A stretch of DNA of 64,000 nucleotides from Symbiodinium kawagutii (lineage: Eukaryota; Sar; Dinophyceae; Suessiales; Symbiodiniaceae): the NCBI GenBank assembly GCA_009767595.1, contig VSDK01026450.1:1-64000 (forward strand), in the 5' to 3' direction. Each line of letters begins with the position of its first letter. Within the stretch, counting starts at the first letter, position 1. Below, piece after piece: positions 10,125 through 22,569 of this stretch. The position numbers and the translations under genes were made by a program. The notes beneath the pieces were generated by a model. That model did no database searches and was not told where the DNA came from. It was given only the letters and a program-made list of their open reading frames with translations.

Positions 10125-10490
10125 CGTTGATTGGTGGTGTGATTGATTGGTGGTGTGATTAATTGGTTATGTGACGGGTCGGTGATGCAGCTAATTGGTA
10201 ATATATTATTGACTGGATTACTTAGTCATTTATGTGTTTGGGGACGTGGTTGCTTGGTGATTTTGATGATTGTTGATATTAATAATTGGTAACGTAATTT
10301 ATTGGCAAAATGTCTGAATGGTGATGTGAGGGGATGGTGGTGTGATTGATTGGTTATGCAATTGGTTGGGGATGTAATTGATTGGTGATGTGATTGGTTG
10401 GTGATGTTAATGATGGGTAATGTAATTGATTGGTAGTATCATTGATTGGTAGTGTTAATGAGTGGTTATGCAATTGAGTGGTAATGTGAT
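10125..10490 (+). repeat. 16 bp minisatellite (GATTGGTGATGTGATT)n
   Basis: Successive 16-mers such as GATTGGTGGTGTGATT, GGTTGGTGATGTTAAT and GATTGGTAGTATCATT run without interruption from about 10365 to 10470 and in degenerate form from 10125. Confidence 0.8.
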
Positions 10491-10504
10491 ACGATAGGGG
10501 AGTG

Positions 10505-10603
10505 TGATGATGCTGATAATGAGATTCATAATGAGACTGATGATGATGATGATGATAATGATTTTGATGATGATTAAGATGATGATGAAGATGATGGTAG
10601 TAA
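10505..10603 (+). repeat. (GAT)n-rich tract
   Basis: Interrupted GAT/GAA triplets directly following the 16 bp array. Confidence 0.85.
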
Positions 10604-10669
10604 TGTTAAGTGTCTTCATCGAAGATATTGCAAAACCTTAACATCTCGATACTTTCAACATCTTAATTT

Positions 10670-11480
10670 CAAAAACAACACAAAACCACGAAACCTTTGA
10701 ATTCATATCCAAATTCTTGAAAGCCGTAACCCAAAACGACGCGGGACCACGAGTTTTTTTAAAGATTTTGCTTCCCAAATGCTCTGCAACCAACATATTT
10801 TGAGACTTCTGAAGATATGATCTTCAAAAATGACCCGGGCCTGCGAATTTTGAAAGGTTTTCATGCCCAAATGTATGAAAACCGACAGTTTTTGAGACTT
10901 CCAACATCTGATCTTGAAAAGCGGCACGGCCCAGCGAGTTTTTCTAAGAAGTCTCTCCCAAACGCGCGTTTCGCCACAGCGCCGTGCAACTTTTCAAAGA
11001 ATGGCTCAAGCTTCGAGAGATTTAACGCTTTTCCTTTTCTTACGTCAGTAAAGCTTGAAAAGGCACGCCCCCCAACAGCCCCATGTACTTTTTCACTATC
11101 TTATCTTCCAAAAATGTCCCGAAGCCGGCAATTTTTTACGTTTTTCACTTCCAAATGCGCGTTTCGCCTAGGCAAGGTATACTTTTACGATATTATATCG
11201 TCCAAAATGTTCCTACCAATATCAATTTAAATAATTTTTACTTGCAAATACGCGTTTCACCTAAAGTGAGGTACAATTTTGCGACGTCACATCTTGCAAA
11301 ATGTCTGCGAGCATGTCAATGTTTTGCGGTTTTCATTTCCAACCGTATGTTTCGCCTAGGCGAGGTGCACTTTTTCGACATTGCATTTTCCAAAATATGC
11401 TGTTAATTTCTTACGGCTTTCACTTCCAAATGTGCGTTTTACCGAGGGGAAGTGTAATTTTTACCGATCCATGTTCCAAG
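10670..11480 (+). repeat. Diverged ~92 bp satellite, about 8-9 units
   Basis: CCCAAATGC and relatives (CTTCCAAATGCGCGTTTCGCC, GCAAATACGCGTTTCACC, CCAACCGTATGTTTCGCC) occur at about 10775, 10867, 10958, 11151, 11244, 11339 and 11426. Spacing is 87-95 bases, with one double step. The other half of the unit carries GAGGTGCACTTTTTCGACAT and CCAAAATG variants. Frames of 107-137 codons inside it are repetitive and probably not genes. Confidence 0.75.
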
Positions 11481-12620
11481 TAACCTCCGCACCCGCCATT
11501 TTACAGAGGTGACTTCCTAACCCATCCCAAGTTACGAAACCTAGTAATACACAGCATTTGGCGCATTTTCTACCCATTCATTTCACATACATATAAGATC
11601 GTATAATTATTTCTCTGATCTGATTACTTGACTGCAACAACTTTTAATTATTGGACGTTTGAACTTCCAAACTTCTTTCGACTATTCTTGTTTTTAATGG
11701 ATACCTTCGCTTACCATTACCTACCATTCATTTTTCATGTCTTCGACATACTCTGTCATGGTTGCTTGCATGCTCGCTTCTTGGGGACCATTTATTTGGC
11801 AGCTGCTTCGATTTTCCATGTCTTTGCGCTGGTAATTCTAATCTAGTATTTTCACCGATCGTAGCTTTTTTTGTTGGTGGTTTTGCACCGGACTTTTCAT
11901 TATGCTAGTATCCATTTTATTCTGATTTTTTGGGTGCCAAAATCTTCCCTACATCCTGGCTTTATGTAAATACTATTTCCATACCATTGAATTTTACCAT
12001 CGAATCAAAATTTAGTTTCAATATTTATTATCGAGATTAATGCTGCCAATCAAGAATAAGAATATCCATGCCAAATTTTCCTACTCAAAAGACATATTTT
12101 AAATACCAATACCCAATACCCGGAGCCGCCGTCCATCCCCTACAACTCCACCACCATAACCACCAACAAACAAACATAACCACCAATATTCAATACCACC
12201 ACCGGAACCACAACCACCAGCAAGAACAACACCACCAAAATTCAATACCAACACCACCAACAACAAAAGGACCAACACCAACAAAACCAGAACTAACAAT
12301 TACAACACCCCCAATAATACCAATTCCAACGCAAACCACCGACAAATCACCATTAACAACCGCAACAACACTGCCAACAATACCAAGACCAAATAGAATA
12401 ATATCAATACATTTTTAATTCAACCTAGATACAAAAATAAAATAAAAAATATTTCAAATCTCCATATTTTTCTGACAAAATAAGAAAATATTAAAAAAAT
12501 ACATAGAACTATGAAAATATACACAACCTGAGAAAAAAAATATATATAATTTAAACTATTCCATTTTACCCGAACTTGACCACCCCAAATTAAATTCCTG
12601 ATTATAAGATCGAACCCTTA
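11481..12620. other. Non-coding transition with a CCA/ACC-rich tract
   Basis: 11481-12060 shows no periodicity or gene. 12130-12400 is a degenerate ACCACCAACA tract that yields Asn/Pro/Thr/His-rich frames by composition alone. AT content climbs after 12410. Confidence 0.6.
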
Positions 12621-13122
12621 GCTCCATATAATTTCAATCCCCGTGGGATATTATACGCCAATCGACAGGTTGACCGCAGGGAACATTGACCCCAAATTTT
12701 TTTAATCGAATTTTTATATAAATTTCGTATATTATAAATATATTTCCAATCCCCGGGATATTTACCCATTTTTTTTTCCAAAAATTAAATTAAAATTAAA
12801 TCAAATTCTTCTTCCAATAATTAAAATAATTCAAAAAATATAAATAATATATTTAATTATCAAAAATAAAATTTAAACAAATATTTTATCCCAAAAAAAC
12901 AAGAAACATTAAAATAAACATATTATATTTAAAATATATTATTTTAAGAAAATATCAAAAAAATAAAATCTATAATATTTAATATAAAATAATATTTTAA
13001 TATTTCTAATTAAAAATTATAAATTAAAATATATTAAAATAAATATTTATATTATTTTTAATTTAATTAAAAAAAATAAATTTAAATAAATTTTAAATAT
13101 TAATATTAAAAAAAAATAATTA
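12621..13122. other. Extremely AT-rich block left of the gap
   Basis: Nearly pure A and T from about 12690 onward (AATAAATTTAAAT-like), with no frame of note. It continues on the other side of the gap to about 14040. Confidence 0.85.
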
Positions 13123-13881
13123 NNNNNNNNNNNNNNNNNNNNNNNNNNNNNNNNNNNNNNNNNNNNNNNNNNNNNNNNNNNNNNNNNNNNNNNNNNNNNN
13201 NNNNNNNNNNNNNNNNNNNNNNNNNNNNNNNNNNNNNNNNNNNNNNNNNNNNNNNNNNNNNNNNNNNNNNNNNNNNNNNNNNNNNNNNNNNNNNNNNNNN
13301 NNNNNNNNNNNNNNNNNNNNNNNNNNNNNNNNNNNNNNNNNNNNNNNNNNNNNNNNNNNNNNNNNNNNNNNNNNNNNNNNNNNNNNNNNNNNNNNNNNNN
13401 NNNNNNNNNNNNNNNNNNNNNNNNNNNNNNNNNNNNNNNNNNNNNNNNNNNNNNNNNNNNNNNNNNNNNNNNNNNNNNNNNNNNNNNNNNNNNNNNNNNN
13501 NNNNNNNNNNNNNNNNNNNNNNNNNNNNNNNNNNNNNNNNNNNNNNNNNNNNNNNNNNNNNNNNNNNNNNNNNNNNNNNNNNNNNNNNNNNNNNNNNNNN
13601 NNNNNNNNNNNNNNNNNNNNNNNNNNNNNNNNNNNNNNNNNNNNNNNNNNNNNNNNNNNNNNNNNNNNNNNNNNNNNNNNNNNNNNNNNNNNNNNNNNNN
13701 NNNNNNNNNNNNNNNNNNNNNNNNNNNNNNNNNNNNNNNNNNNNNNNNNNNNNNNNNNNNNNNNNNNNNNNNNNNNNNNNNNNNNNNNNNNNNNNNNNNN
13801 NNNNNNNNNNNNNNNNNNNNNNNNNNNNNNNNNNNNNNNNNNNNNNNNNNNNNNNNNNNNNNNNNNNNNNNNNNNNNNNNN
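13123..13881. other. Assembly gap (759 N)
   Basis: A run of N with AT-rich sequence on both sides. The length is not a round default number, so it may be a sized gap. Sequencing or assembly probably failed in low-complexity AT DNA. Confidence 0.99.
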
Positions 13882-14060
13882 TATTTTTTAAAAATATAAT
13901 TATTAAAAATATTAAAATATTACATTATATATATATTAATTAATTTTTCTTTGTATATATATATATATAAATATTAAAATTTTTAAAAAAAAAAATATAT
14001 ATAATATTTATGATTATTTATTTATATCTATCTATTTTTTTTGTGAGACATAGATTAGGA
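13882..14060. other. Extremely AT-rich block right of the gap
   Basis: (AT)n, poly-A and poly-T tracts up to about 14040, then an abrupt change to ordinary composition. Confidence 0.85.
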
Positions 14061-14469
14061 TATTGATCGAAATTTTTAGTTGAGATATCCGAACAACAAC
14101 CTATGCGATTACGTGACCTGTGCCTCTTTGGAATCTTCGTAGCCTGGTTGGACGTGCGATTTCTTTCGGTTAAATTTCCGCAATCTATGCTGAGCTACGG
14201 CTCGAAAGAGCCAAACAAATATGGAATGAGCAGCCAAAATCCATACGTGGTTCTGCACACTATCCTGTGCGAAGGCAACCTATATCCAACAAGACCTTAT
14301 CATCAGCATCATCATCATGACCATGGCAATTCCTTAAAATTATCATGAACATATTAGTGATTCAGTGTTTTCACATGGCAATTCCCTATCAACAAAGCAA
14401 TTCCCCTAGTCTGACTGTTGATTCATATAACTTCCTGTCTTAACTGCCATAATCCATCACCGCCACTAG

Positions 14470-14587
14470 AGAATCTCTTAATGACCAAGGGGCGAGACTT
14501 GCTGGATTCGGTTGTACAGTTGATTGCAGCGTGTGTTTTGATAGTATGTGGACGAAGGTGGTCATTGGTATAGGGTCATGCCTCAAG
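14470..14587 (+). CDS. Candidate exon, product unknown
   Basis: An open 39-codon frame between a CCACTAG acceptor-like and a CTCAAG|GTCCGT donor-like site; it begins ESLNDQGARLAG and ends IGIGSCLK. The island is more GC-rich than its flanks. A minus-strand frame (14440-14664, 74 codons) is equally open, so the strand is not settled. Confidence 0.3.
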
Positions 14588-15721
14588 GTCCGTCCTTCCG
14601 ATTCGCAGTTCAGCCCTGCTAGTTGACCATCCCTCTGAACGCTTAACCACAGACTTTGACACAAAGATAGCTGTAATGCTTTATATAGTTCTCAGTACCC
14701 TGTGCATCCATTCATTAGGCAAGCCGGTTTCTACCATTGTTGTAACTGGGGTTGGCTACCATTCCATGGTAGGTGGAAGCATAGGGAGTAGCTATGCATC
14801 CATACTTAGTTGATTCTCATTGATTCTTTCGGACCTTTTTGGGTGAACAAATAGTGACGAGAATCACATGCGGGCCAAAACCTTGGTAAATCATTCGACT
14901 TGTAGGTTGTTTTCGGCAGTTTTCGAGCTGGTTTGCCAACCACTAGGACCAGTTCTAGGCTATTCAAAACACCAACCAGAAGCGCTTGTGAACCAACCTC
15001 AAGAACCATGTATCCATAAACCATTGACTGCTGTCAAAGAAAATTCCCTGTTACCCACCACGATTAATCATTGTAGTCATCTTTGGAATCGCTAGCCGTC
15101 ATGACTCATGATCATCTTTGGAAACTGATTAATTCAATTTGGTTCAATGTACCTGCAACTTACAGCAAACTTTACTTCCCTGGCAAGTCCAACACAGCGC
15201 TCTCGGTCGAACCGCTGGATTCCACTCACCCGCCCAGTGCTTCAGTCGTCACCAAGCCGTCTTAGAACGTGTGACAAAAATACTGCTTTTTGACGTCTTG
15301 TCAATTCGTGTCAGAATAAATAACCAGACAATGGTGCATTGTTTTGTTGGGAAGGGAATCAATCTTTATCGTGTGATATCATTGGCCAGTAAAATTATGT
15401 ATGTGCTCTCATTTACCCTTTCTTCACGGGCAACTGCTGAGCTGTTCGACCTATTGTGAATGAAGCAGTGTTTCCAGCAGCTCGAGCTTGACCAGGTATT
15501 GCAAGATAATAGTTCACAGTACTCAAGGGCTATTGCAAGTCACTGTCATCAATGAGCAGTTGCAATCTGTTGGTTAACAGCTTTGGAGTTTCGCTTCGAG
15601 TAGTTGCTTCAACAAATCGTGATGAACCAGGCAAAACCAGCTATGGCTATGTTTATCGCTCTCTCTGGGGTGTCACCAGTGGTGCGGTGGTATTTTTTGA
15701 GGTTAACTCCTGAATCTGCAC

Positions 15722-15800
15722 CGCTGAAATCCTTGCACTGCACGTTGGGACCACCATGGCCATCGACGAAAATGCTGGGGATGTTCCAAGTCGTGGGCGG
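15722..15800 (-). CDS. Candidate exon, product unknown
   Basis: On the minus strand, acceptor ACAATTTTGCAG is followed by 26 codons (start PPTTWNIPSIFVDGHGG, end CKDFS) and donor-like AGCG|GTGCAG. The open frame extends beyond both sites (78 codons, 15609-15845), so the borders are tentative. A plus-strand frame of 82 codons overlaps. Confidence 0.3.
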
Positions 15801-18534
15801 CTGCAAAATTGTCCCTTTCAAGCAACGGAACCGCCGAAAGGTCATATGCTGAAGGATGGATAATCATAGTTTGGTCAATGAATGCAATGAATTCCAGTTT
15901 CTGAGAGCAACTTTTATGATGCTTAGTGAAAGTCACAACAGTTGATGACGCTTAATCATTGGTAATGCCGACGATTAATCATTGTTTATACACTCAAGCC
16001 CACGTAACCACTTCTTATGCTCCTAAACAATCAAACAACTCACTCATTGGCGCGAAAACGCTTCTTCGGAACAACAGGTGCAAAAAAACTACTTGACATG
16101 ACCTACTTGGCACGACGGGTGAGCACGAGCATGACTCAGCCGCAGATCCATCTATTCTTGGCTCTCTGTTGGGGAACGTGCCAACGGATGAGAACAAAAT
16201 CTTCCTGCGGCCCTGTGGATATTTCTTATCAATCAACAGCTGCAGCTCAGAATTTGCCAATGACCAACTGGTGCCCATCTCACCATCAGAAACTATTGAT
16301 TTATGAACTATGATTGACCATCATGGATGAGAAATCGACAGGTTCGCTCTATTCATTGGGGGAAATAATCACTGTAAAACAATTTAGTGATGCCAATTTC
16401 CCCCCTCGTGGAGTAACCCTGAGAATCACCACTGGTGTGTCACCTGACTGATCCTTTGAAAGCAAGCTATGGTCCAGCTTCTCTGCTGACCCCCGTGGGC
16501 TTCCCAACTCAAGAAAAATGATGATGCTGCTGAGTTGTTGTCCATGATCTATCCCCCAGGGATGCCCAGGTCATCTAGGTCAGTCGGTTGGGGAAGGCCC
16601 GCATGCAGCGGATCACTATTGGTTGCTTCGGGCTCTAGACTTGGTGAGAAAACCTTCTTGGACAAGTTCTTGGACAAGTTCTTGGATTCTTGGAGCCAAA
16701 ATCACAGAAAAAGTGGGAGGAAATTGAAATTTTCATCTTGGAAGACGTGGTGAGAAGACCTTCTTGGACAAGTCCTTGGAATCAAAATCATAGAAAAAGT
16801 GCTCTGCTGACTCTTACAAGGGATGTTTAATTCGTGATGCCCTCCAACCACAACCGGCATTGCGGAGGATGACTTTTGTTCATGAAACCAACTGTTTTTG
16901 GGGCGTGTGCCCCAAGGTTTGTTATGGTGACAAATTCTTTCTTGGGAAGTTTCTGATGTCACTTCATGAGAAGCGCTCAGGAAGTGCTTAAGACAGAAAC
17001 CTGGAGATATGGAAAAACACAAGACTTTATACTTGTTTTTGCTAAAGGTTGTTGAGTTGGTAATTTACATTAATTTACCATGATCACGTTGACCAGGGCC
17101 ACCATGGAAGTACCCAGGCATTGATGTACCCCAGTCAGTGGGACCATGACAAAAGCCAACTACATCCATAATCCCCGAGGACTTGTGGGATTACCAGCAT
17201 GGCATTATAAGTATTCATCATGATCATCATTGTGAATATCTCCATGATGTTGTTGGTAAAAGGCTGTATGCCAGGTCCCTGATTGGACCCTATTGGACCC
17301 GTGATGTCAATGAAGTGTCAATGTTTTTCTGTCTTCATCCGAAGCACTCCATCTCCGCAGCTCAGCAGAGCACCGGTCTTTTGTAAGCTGCAGCCACCTG
17401 TGACACCGTCCCTAGTAGTGACCTTTTTCCGAAGAATCATATGAACAACAAGGGGGCATACTTGTATTACTCTCACTCAGAGGAATGGCGCATCTCGCTC
17501 GGAGAAGTCTTGAAGCGATGGTGAACGCTTCCTTCCTAGGTCTAAATGTAGTTTAATTACTCACCTTCATACTGTCATGCCTCACTCAGACCTATCGAAA
17601 ACCAGACCTCTCGAAAACACTCATTTCCCTTTTGATCCTAATGAAACCAAAATTTGGTTCACACCAACGTCCATCTTCAACATCTTCAAATCAAACCTAC
17701 GAGATCTGAACGCTGTCTAGCACAGCGTTTGGGGAAACCTAATAGGATTGCAGTGATATTGAACCTGAGCCGACTGTTGCTGGCATATTCGCAAGTTTGA
17801 ATCAGTCCCATTTTCATGCCACTTCGTTCTCACTTTTGTTGAGGCATATCCACTTTCCTCTGTCATGTCTAAAGTAACAATTTTTGCTGACTTAGGCCAA
17901 TTCCAAGCAACACAAAACATGAGAGCAAATGAATGTCCAAACAGAGATTATTCTGTACAGTGTTGGCATGTTTACCCAGAGCGCAGCATTTTAATCAATT
18001 TGCATTGTTCCATATTTTTCCCTCAGTATGTTTGTTTGAGGGAACTATGAGTTGTGATATTGGGACCACATGGCGATGATCACAGACCCTAAGTGATAGA
18101 AATTGCGGCTGGCAGGGGGGCGGAGCTCACAGTGGTTGCAGCACTGTTTGATGTGCATGGTGGCGAAGGCAACCTGCAGTAACCTGCTTTTTCCACGGGT
18201 AGTTACCTACTGTAGTACCATTCACTGCCCTAGTGAGACTCTACTGCTAATGATGGTGCCTTATGACACCCTTTTTGCCTCAACCATTTTTAGGGTCACC
18301 TTTTTGCCACCGGCCATCAGTTGGAAGAGCCGGCTTCAGGACTTCGGAAACTTTCGCGCTCCCAGCTCTGGGAATTTGAAGGCCCATATAGATATGTCAA
18401 GAGAGACTTGTAAAAATCATTAGGGTTGAACATTTTACATATTTTCACTAAGGTACCCATCATCACGTACTCATCGTCGATAAGACTTGGTTTTAATTCG
18501 GTTGATGGATGTAAACTTGAACAAACCTCGTAAT

Positions 18535-18592
18535 GAATATATCTATCTATATCTATCTATATATATATATCTATACATATATCATATGGACA
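18535..18592 (+). repeat. (TATC)n/(TA)n microsatellite
   Basis: ATATATCTATCTATATCTAT and following TA dinucleotides. Confidence 0.9.
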
Positions 18593-20165
18593 TTTTCAAA
18601 TAAATATGTTATTAAATGCATATATTGACCCAAACAGCAGTTTACAAAGGATAGTCATTGCATTCAAGAGCAATGCGTAACAGTAACATACACATCAGAA
18701 CTCACAGTACCTACTTGAGCAGAGGGAAGTTGGAAATGTTGGAACGAAAGCACATGTCACACGCATTATACGCATGCAATGACATGTTCGTCCAAAAGGA
18801 TACCACCTGCTTTGCGAGCCACTTTGGGGAGTGCTGAGCCGTGAAAGGTCCAAATGACTAATTTTGCAAGATGATTGGCTCCTTGATGATTGATTTCTTT
18901 CAAAACAATACAGATTTTCAATCACCAATCACAGGGTGGTTTCTTGGAACAAGGGTGCCCCCAAATAATCCAATATTCACCATTTAATGCAATAAACCAT
19001 CCATGGTTTTGGGCTTCCCTATGGCTTGAGAAAGCACCTTATCGTTTTGGGGATCTCATCCATCCGAAGCTTGACAATACGGTTGGTTGTTGAACCATCC
19101 CTGTGAAAACTTTGCTTGCCAACCAACCAACCATTTGTTAATGCTGGGGAAAATCAAACACCTTTAAAACCATCAACTAGTCATATATGACTCATGCTGG
19201 ATGCAGCTCACCTCAAATAGCTTGCATCTAGCTGCTACGAGGATATCTGTTGAGTGCTTCAGCTCACAATCAGGGCGATTCAGCCACTGAAATGAATCAT
19301 CAAGTAATAAGAGGGCCTTTTCACCACTAGCTCTCATGATTACTGTATCTACTACTCAAAGGTACTTGCCATCACAAGCCCATCATCAATCAACAGACCA
19401 TAATTAATGGCAATGTTTGATGGTGAATTGGCAGTTATTTGCAATTATTCTATGGCCCTCATTCTAAACCATGAATGAGCGATTCATCAAACATTTAAAT
19501 TTACAGAATCCAGAATGAATCAATCATCAATAAGTCACTACTACCGGATATCAAATCACTATATTGTTCAACCACTACATATGGATAAAGAACTCATTTA
19601 GTATGAACAAATCATGGAAGGTCCTCTTGGCAAACTAGCAGTTACTGGCCCAATCGTTATCATTTTTGCGAACCCTTTTCAACTCTTATCAAACATCATT
19701 ATCAATCATTTACAATCATTATTACTATTCATAATCACTAATTCATCATTTCCTCTTAATGTCATCACTCAAAATCATCGTCATTCAGCATCATTTAGCA
19801 GTATCGTTTCTTGATCATTATCGCAAGCATGGTGACTTGCAATCTCAAACATCCAAAAGAAACTATCAACAAACATTGATTCATTAAGCATGATTGGCGA
19901 TCGGTTATCGACCATCACGAACCAAGTCTAATGATGAAACCATATTCATCACCATCATTGGCCACTTTCAACTTTCAACTGTCAATGTTGGTTTATTAAG
20001 CGCTGGATGTCTCATGATTACATGATCCTGCCTTTCTCATCAGGCTGATCAACAAAAGTCATCCTGGGATGAAAGTCTCTTTGATGCGTGCCTCATCATC
20101 AAGCAGTGACTATGTACCTGATCATCATGTGTACTTTGTATATGTCTTCTCAATCGGTTTCCAAG

Positions 20166-20278
20166 AGCTTCGCGGGGGCGCGCCCCGGAACGTGGGGCTT
20201 GGCGTTACGCCCAAACCTGAACCCACTCATGAGGGGGCCAAGTCCTGAGTCATGGGCCGTGATTGTCATCATCAAAAG
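20166..20278 (+). CDS. Candidate exon with strong GTATGT donor
   Basis: A GC-rich island (GCGGGGGCGCGCCCCGG) in AT-rich flanks. The frame SFAGARPGTWGLALRPNL...SWAVIVIIK ends at AAAAG|GTATGTG, an excellent donor. The acceptor (TTTCCAAG) is weak and the true 5' edge could be further left. Third codon positions are mostly G or C. No family recognised. Confidence 0.38.
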
Positions 20279-20606
20279 GTATGTGCAATGAGGAAATATG
20301 ATAGCTGAGTATCACTATTGGTGAATAATTCACATGCTATACACCATAGCTATAGATACTTTCTGAATCTGTGTGGACGAAGTAACTTTGATAAAAATGT
20401 CCTGAGTGTAACCAGAAGAATAGATTCTAATTCTAGCCTTGGTTCAAGGTGAATAATCATAATGATGTCAAATAGCGGAGAGCAATATTGCGTCACGATA
20501 ACTCATGATTTATTTATGTTCAGGCGATTGTTCACATTGGTGAATAATCGTTACCACTGTTTGACAAGGATAAATAAAATGGGTTTCAAGCATGATTAGC
20601 AGGATC

Positions 20607-20935
20607 TAATATTACGACCAATTCCCACCCTTTGCCCGGAAACTTACAAGTGCACAATCGCGTGTCCTACTGGACCCTCAAATTCCTGCGCAGGCCCGCT
20701 GTTTTTTGCTTCTCAACCGAAAAACTGTAAACCCTAAACCTCAAACCCTAAAACCCTAAACCCTAAAACCCTAAAAACCTAAACCCTAAAACAATAACTG
20801 TAAACCACAAAGTCCTAAAGCGCAAATCGCTGCGTATAGCCAACGTTTTCGTAATTTCTCCAAGTTGCTGAGTGTTATACTGTGGTACAATGTTCAAGTT
20901 TCCGGGCAAAGGGTGGGAATTGCGCGTAATATTAC
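20607..20935. mobile_element. 330 bp inverted-repeat element enclosing interstitial telomere repeats
   Basis: The left end at 20607-20646 (TAATATTACGACC, AATTCCCACCCTTTGCCCGG, AAACTT) is repeated in reverse complement at 20896-20935 with only about three differences over 40 bases. Both termini contain TAATATTAC. The interior holds no frame, only a telomere-like tract (20731-20796) and unique sequence. Size and structure fit a non-autonomous, MITE-like element; no clear target duplication is visible. Confidence 0.7.
20731..20796 (+). repeat. Interstitial telomeric repeat (CCCTAAA/CCCTAAAA)
   Basis: About eight units, some degenerate (AACCTCAAA, AAAAACCTAAA), in the same orientation as the chromosome end 20 kb away. 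Located centrally in the 330 bp inverted-repeat element. Confidence 0.92.
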
Positions 20936-21172
20936 CAATACCCAACAGTGAAGATTCAGAATTGTTACAGTCACAGTTTTCGTAAATGACAGAAGGATAC
21001 TGTATATAGCAACACCGATTATCATACTTTTTCCATCCTTAATTGGAAGGGAACACACCAGCTTTTTCTGGCAAACTTGGTGACGAGAATATCAGTAGCA
21101 GCATACAAGTGGGTGGACCATTCAGAAAATAGGAAGAGGGGAAGGGCTGAGGAAGACAAAGGGATGAAAAGC

Positions 21173-21640
21173 AACGTTTGTCTCTTTGTCTATCCGTCTG
21201 ACCGGCTATTGGTGTACCGTTGTCTACCTCTCTTTGTGCATCGATCTACCAGCCTATCTATCAACCTATCCATGGAATCTATGAACCAATCTGTCAATCT
21301 ATCTAGCAATCTAGCTATTTAGCTACCTACCTGCCCAATTGTCAAACTATCTATATATGTGCCTATCTATCTATCTAAGTAAATATGGACTATCCAAGTA
21401 TCTAACTATCTAAAATATATCATTCTATCGCTATCAATCTTTATCTATGTCTCTCTGACCGAGTGTCCATCTAGCTGTGCATCTGTTTGAATCGGGACTG
21501 TCCGTCCATTTTGCTGTCTGCCGGGCTAGTCTTTCCAAGTATATATCAGTGGTCCACCGGTCTGTCTGTCCGTCCGTCCATCCGTCTGTCTGCCTGTCTC
21601 TCTATGTGTCTCCATCCAGTCAAGTTACCTTATAATCAGC
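21173..21640 (+). repeat. Degenerate tetranucleotide tract (CTAT/CTGT/CCGT)n
   Basis: Long irregular run of TCTATCTA, TATCTAACT and TCTGTCCGTCCGTCC words. The overlapping Ser/Leu/Arg-rich frames are compositional. Confidence 0.8.
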
Positions 21641-21727
21641 ACAAGCGGCTGATTGATTGTGCTATGACTACTACCCACTACTATCTATTACCAAACACAA
21701 GTGGGAAGGAGGGTGCAGCAAGGCTGG

Positions 21728-21806
21728 CACACACACACACATATATATATATATTTTTTTTTTCATACATACATATATATATATATATACCTATATATAC
21801 ATATAA
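21728..21806 (+). repeat. (CA)n(TA)n compound microsatellite
   Basis: CACACACACACA passes into TA dinucleotides, a T run and further TA repeats. Confidence 0.93.
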
Positions 21807-22128
21807 CTAGGTTGCTAAATAGACAAATGCACAGCTCTGGACCAAGAAGGCCAATGGAATTGGTCAATTTGCATTTTGATACTGCTCAATTGTTGATGTA
21901 CCACAAACTGGCATCGCACGAGCCATACAAGTAGCAGTGATATAACCAATAGTGGGAATAGAAGTGCTAGGAATGGGTCTAACGGCATCACTGGAAAGGT
22001 TGGTTTAGATAGTCCCCTCTGATGAACTCTAACAACTGGTTTTTCGGGTACCTGGGTCGACATTGTGGCGATCATCCTGTACCTCTGGTGAACATGTAGG
22101 AGACACTATCATCATTTATGATACTCCA

Positions 22129-22205
22129 GGAAGGAAGGAAGGAAGGAAGGAAGGAAGGAAGGGAGGGGGAAGGGAAGGGAGGGGGAAGGGAAGGGAAGGG
22201 AAGGC
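22129..22205 (+). repeat. (GGAA)n then (GGGAA)n polypurine tract
   Basis: About nine GGAA units followed by GGGAGGGGGAAGGGAAGG repeats; purine only on the plus strand, so it is a possible triplex-forming mirror repeat. Confidence 0.95.
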
Positions 22206-22442
22206 TACTCAACAAAGCATTATTGTTAAATCTACCCTGCTTAAACATTGCCAAAAACAGTTGATCAGTCAAGCTTCAAAGAACCGTTGATAATCTGCTT
22301 TTGACGTAACCATTGTCAACCACCATTAGCCAATGTTGAATCATTTTCAAAAAATCTTATCCAAATCTTAAGCATCAACAGGTCTGTTCAGATTGGGACT
22401 AGCCCTGGTTCCGGGAGACGTTCACCTACGGACTGTCCTCAG

Positions 22443-22569
22443 GTCTATGGGAAATCTGCACTGCCGAAGCGGTCCACCCTTGAGCTCTGCACGGGGTACC
22501 GCATTGACCCAGCATTTCCGAAGAAGAAGGATGTCGATGCGGCCACGGCCTCAGTGACAAGCTTGGATG
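22443..22569 (+). CDS. Candidate exon, product unknown
   Basis: Acceptor-like ACTGTCCTCAG, then 42 codons (start VYGKSALPKRSTLELC, middle PAFPKKKDVDAATA) and donor-like GGATG|GTGGGC. If the donor is not used, an in-frame TAG follows two codons later, so this could be a terminal exon. The lysine-rich plus frame looks more protein-like than the overlapping minus frame, but both are open. Confidence 0.35.

Noticed and set aside
10817..11230. 137-codon frame in the 92 bp satellite
   Set aside because: Its peptide repeats track the DNA satellite, which is not a multiple of three and soon breaks the frame.
12068..12418. 116-codon Asn/Pro/Thr/His-rich frame
   Set aside because: Derived from a degenerate ACC/CAA tract with no other support.
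12600..12700. Possible tRNA T-arm (GGGTTCGATC on the minus strand)
   Set aside because: The flanks do not fold into a cloverleaf.
20607..20935. Integrated geminivirus-like DNA, because of TAATATTAC
   Set aside because: No replication-protein or capsid-like frame, the nonamer is not in a stem-loop, and it lies within transposon-like inverted ends.
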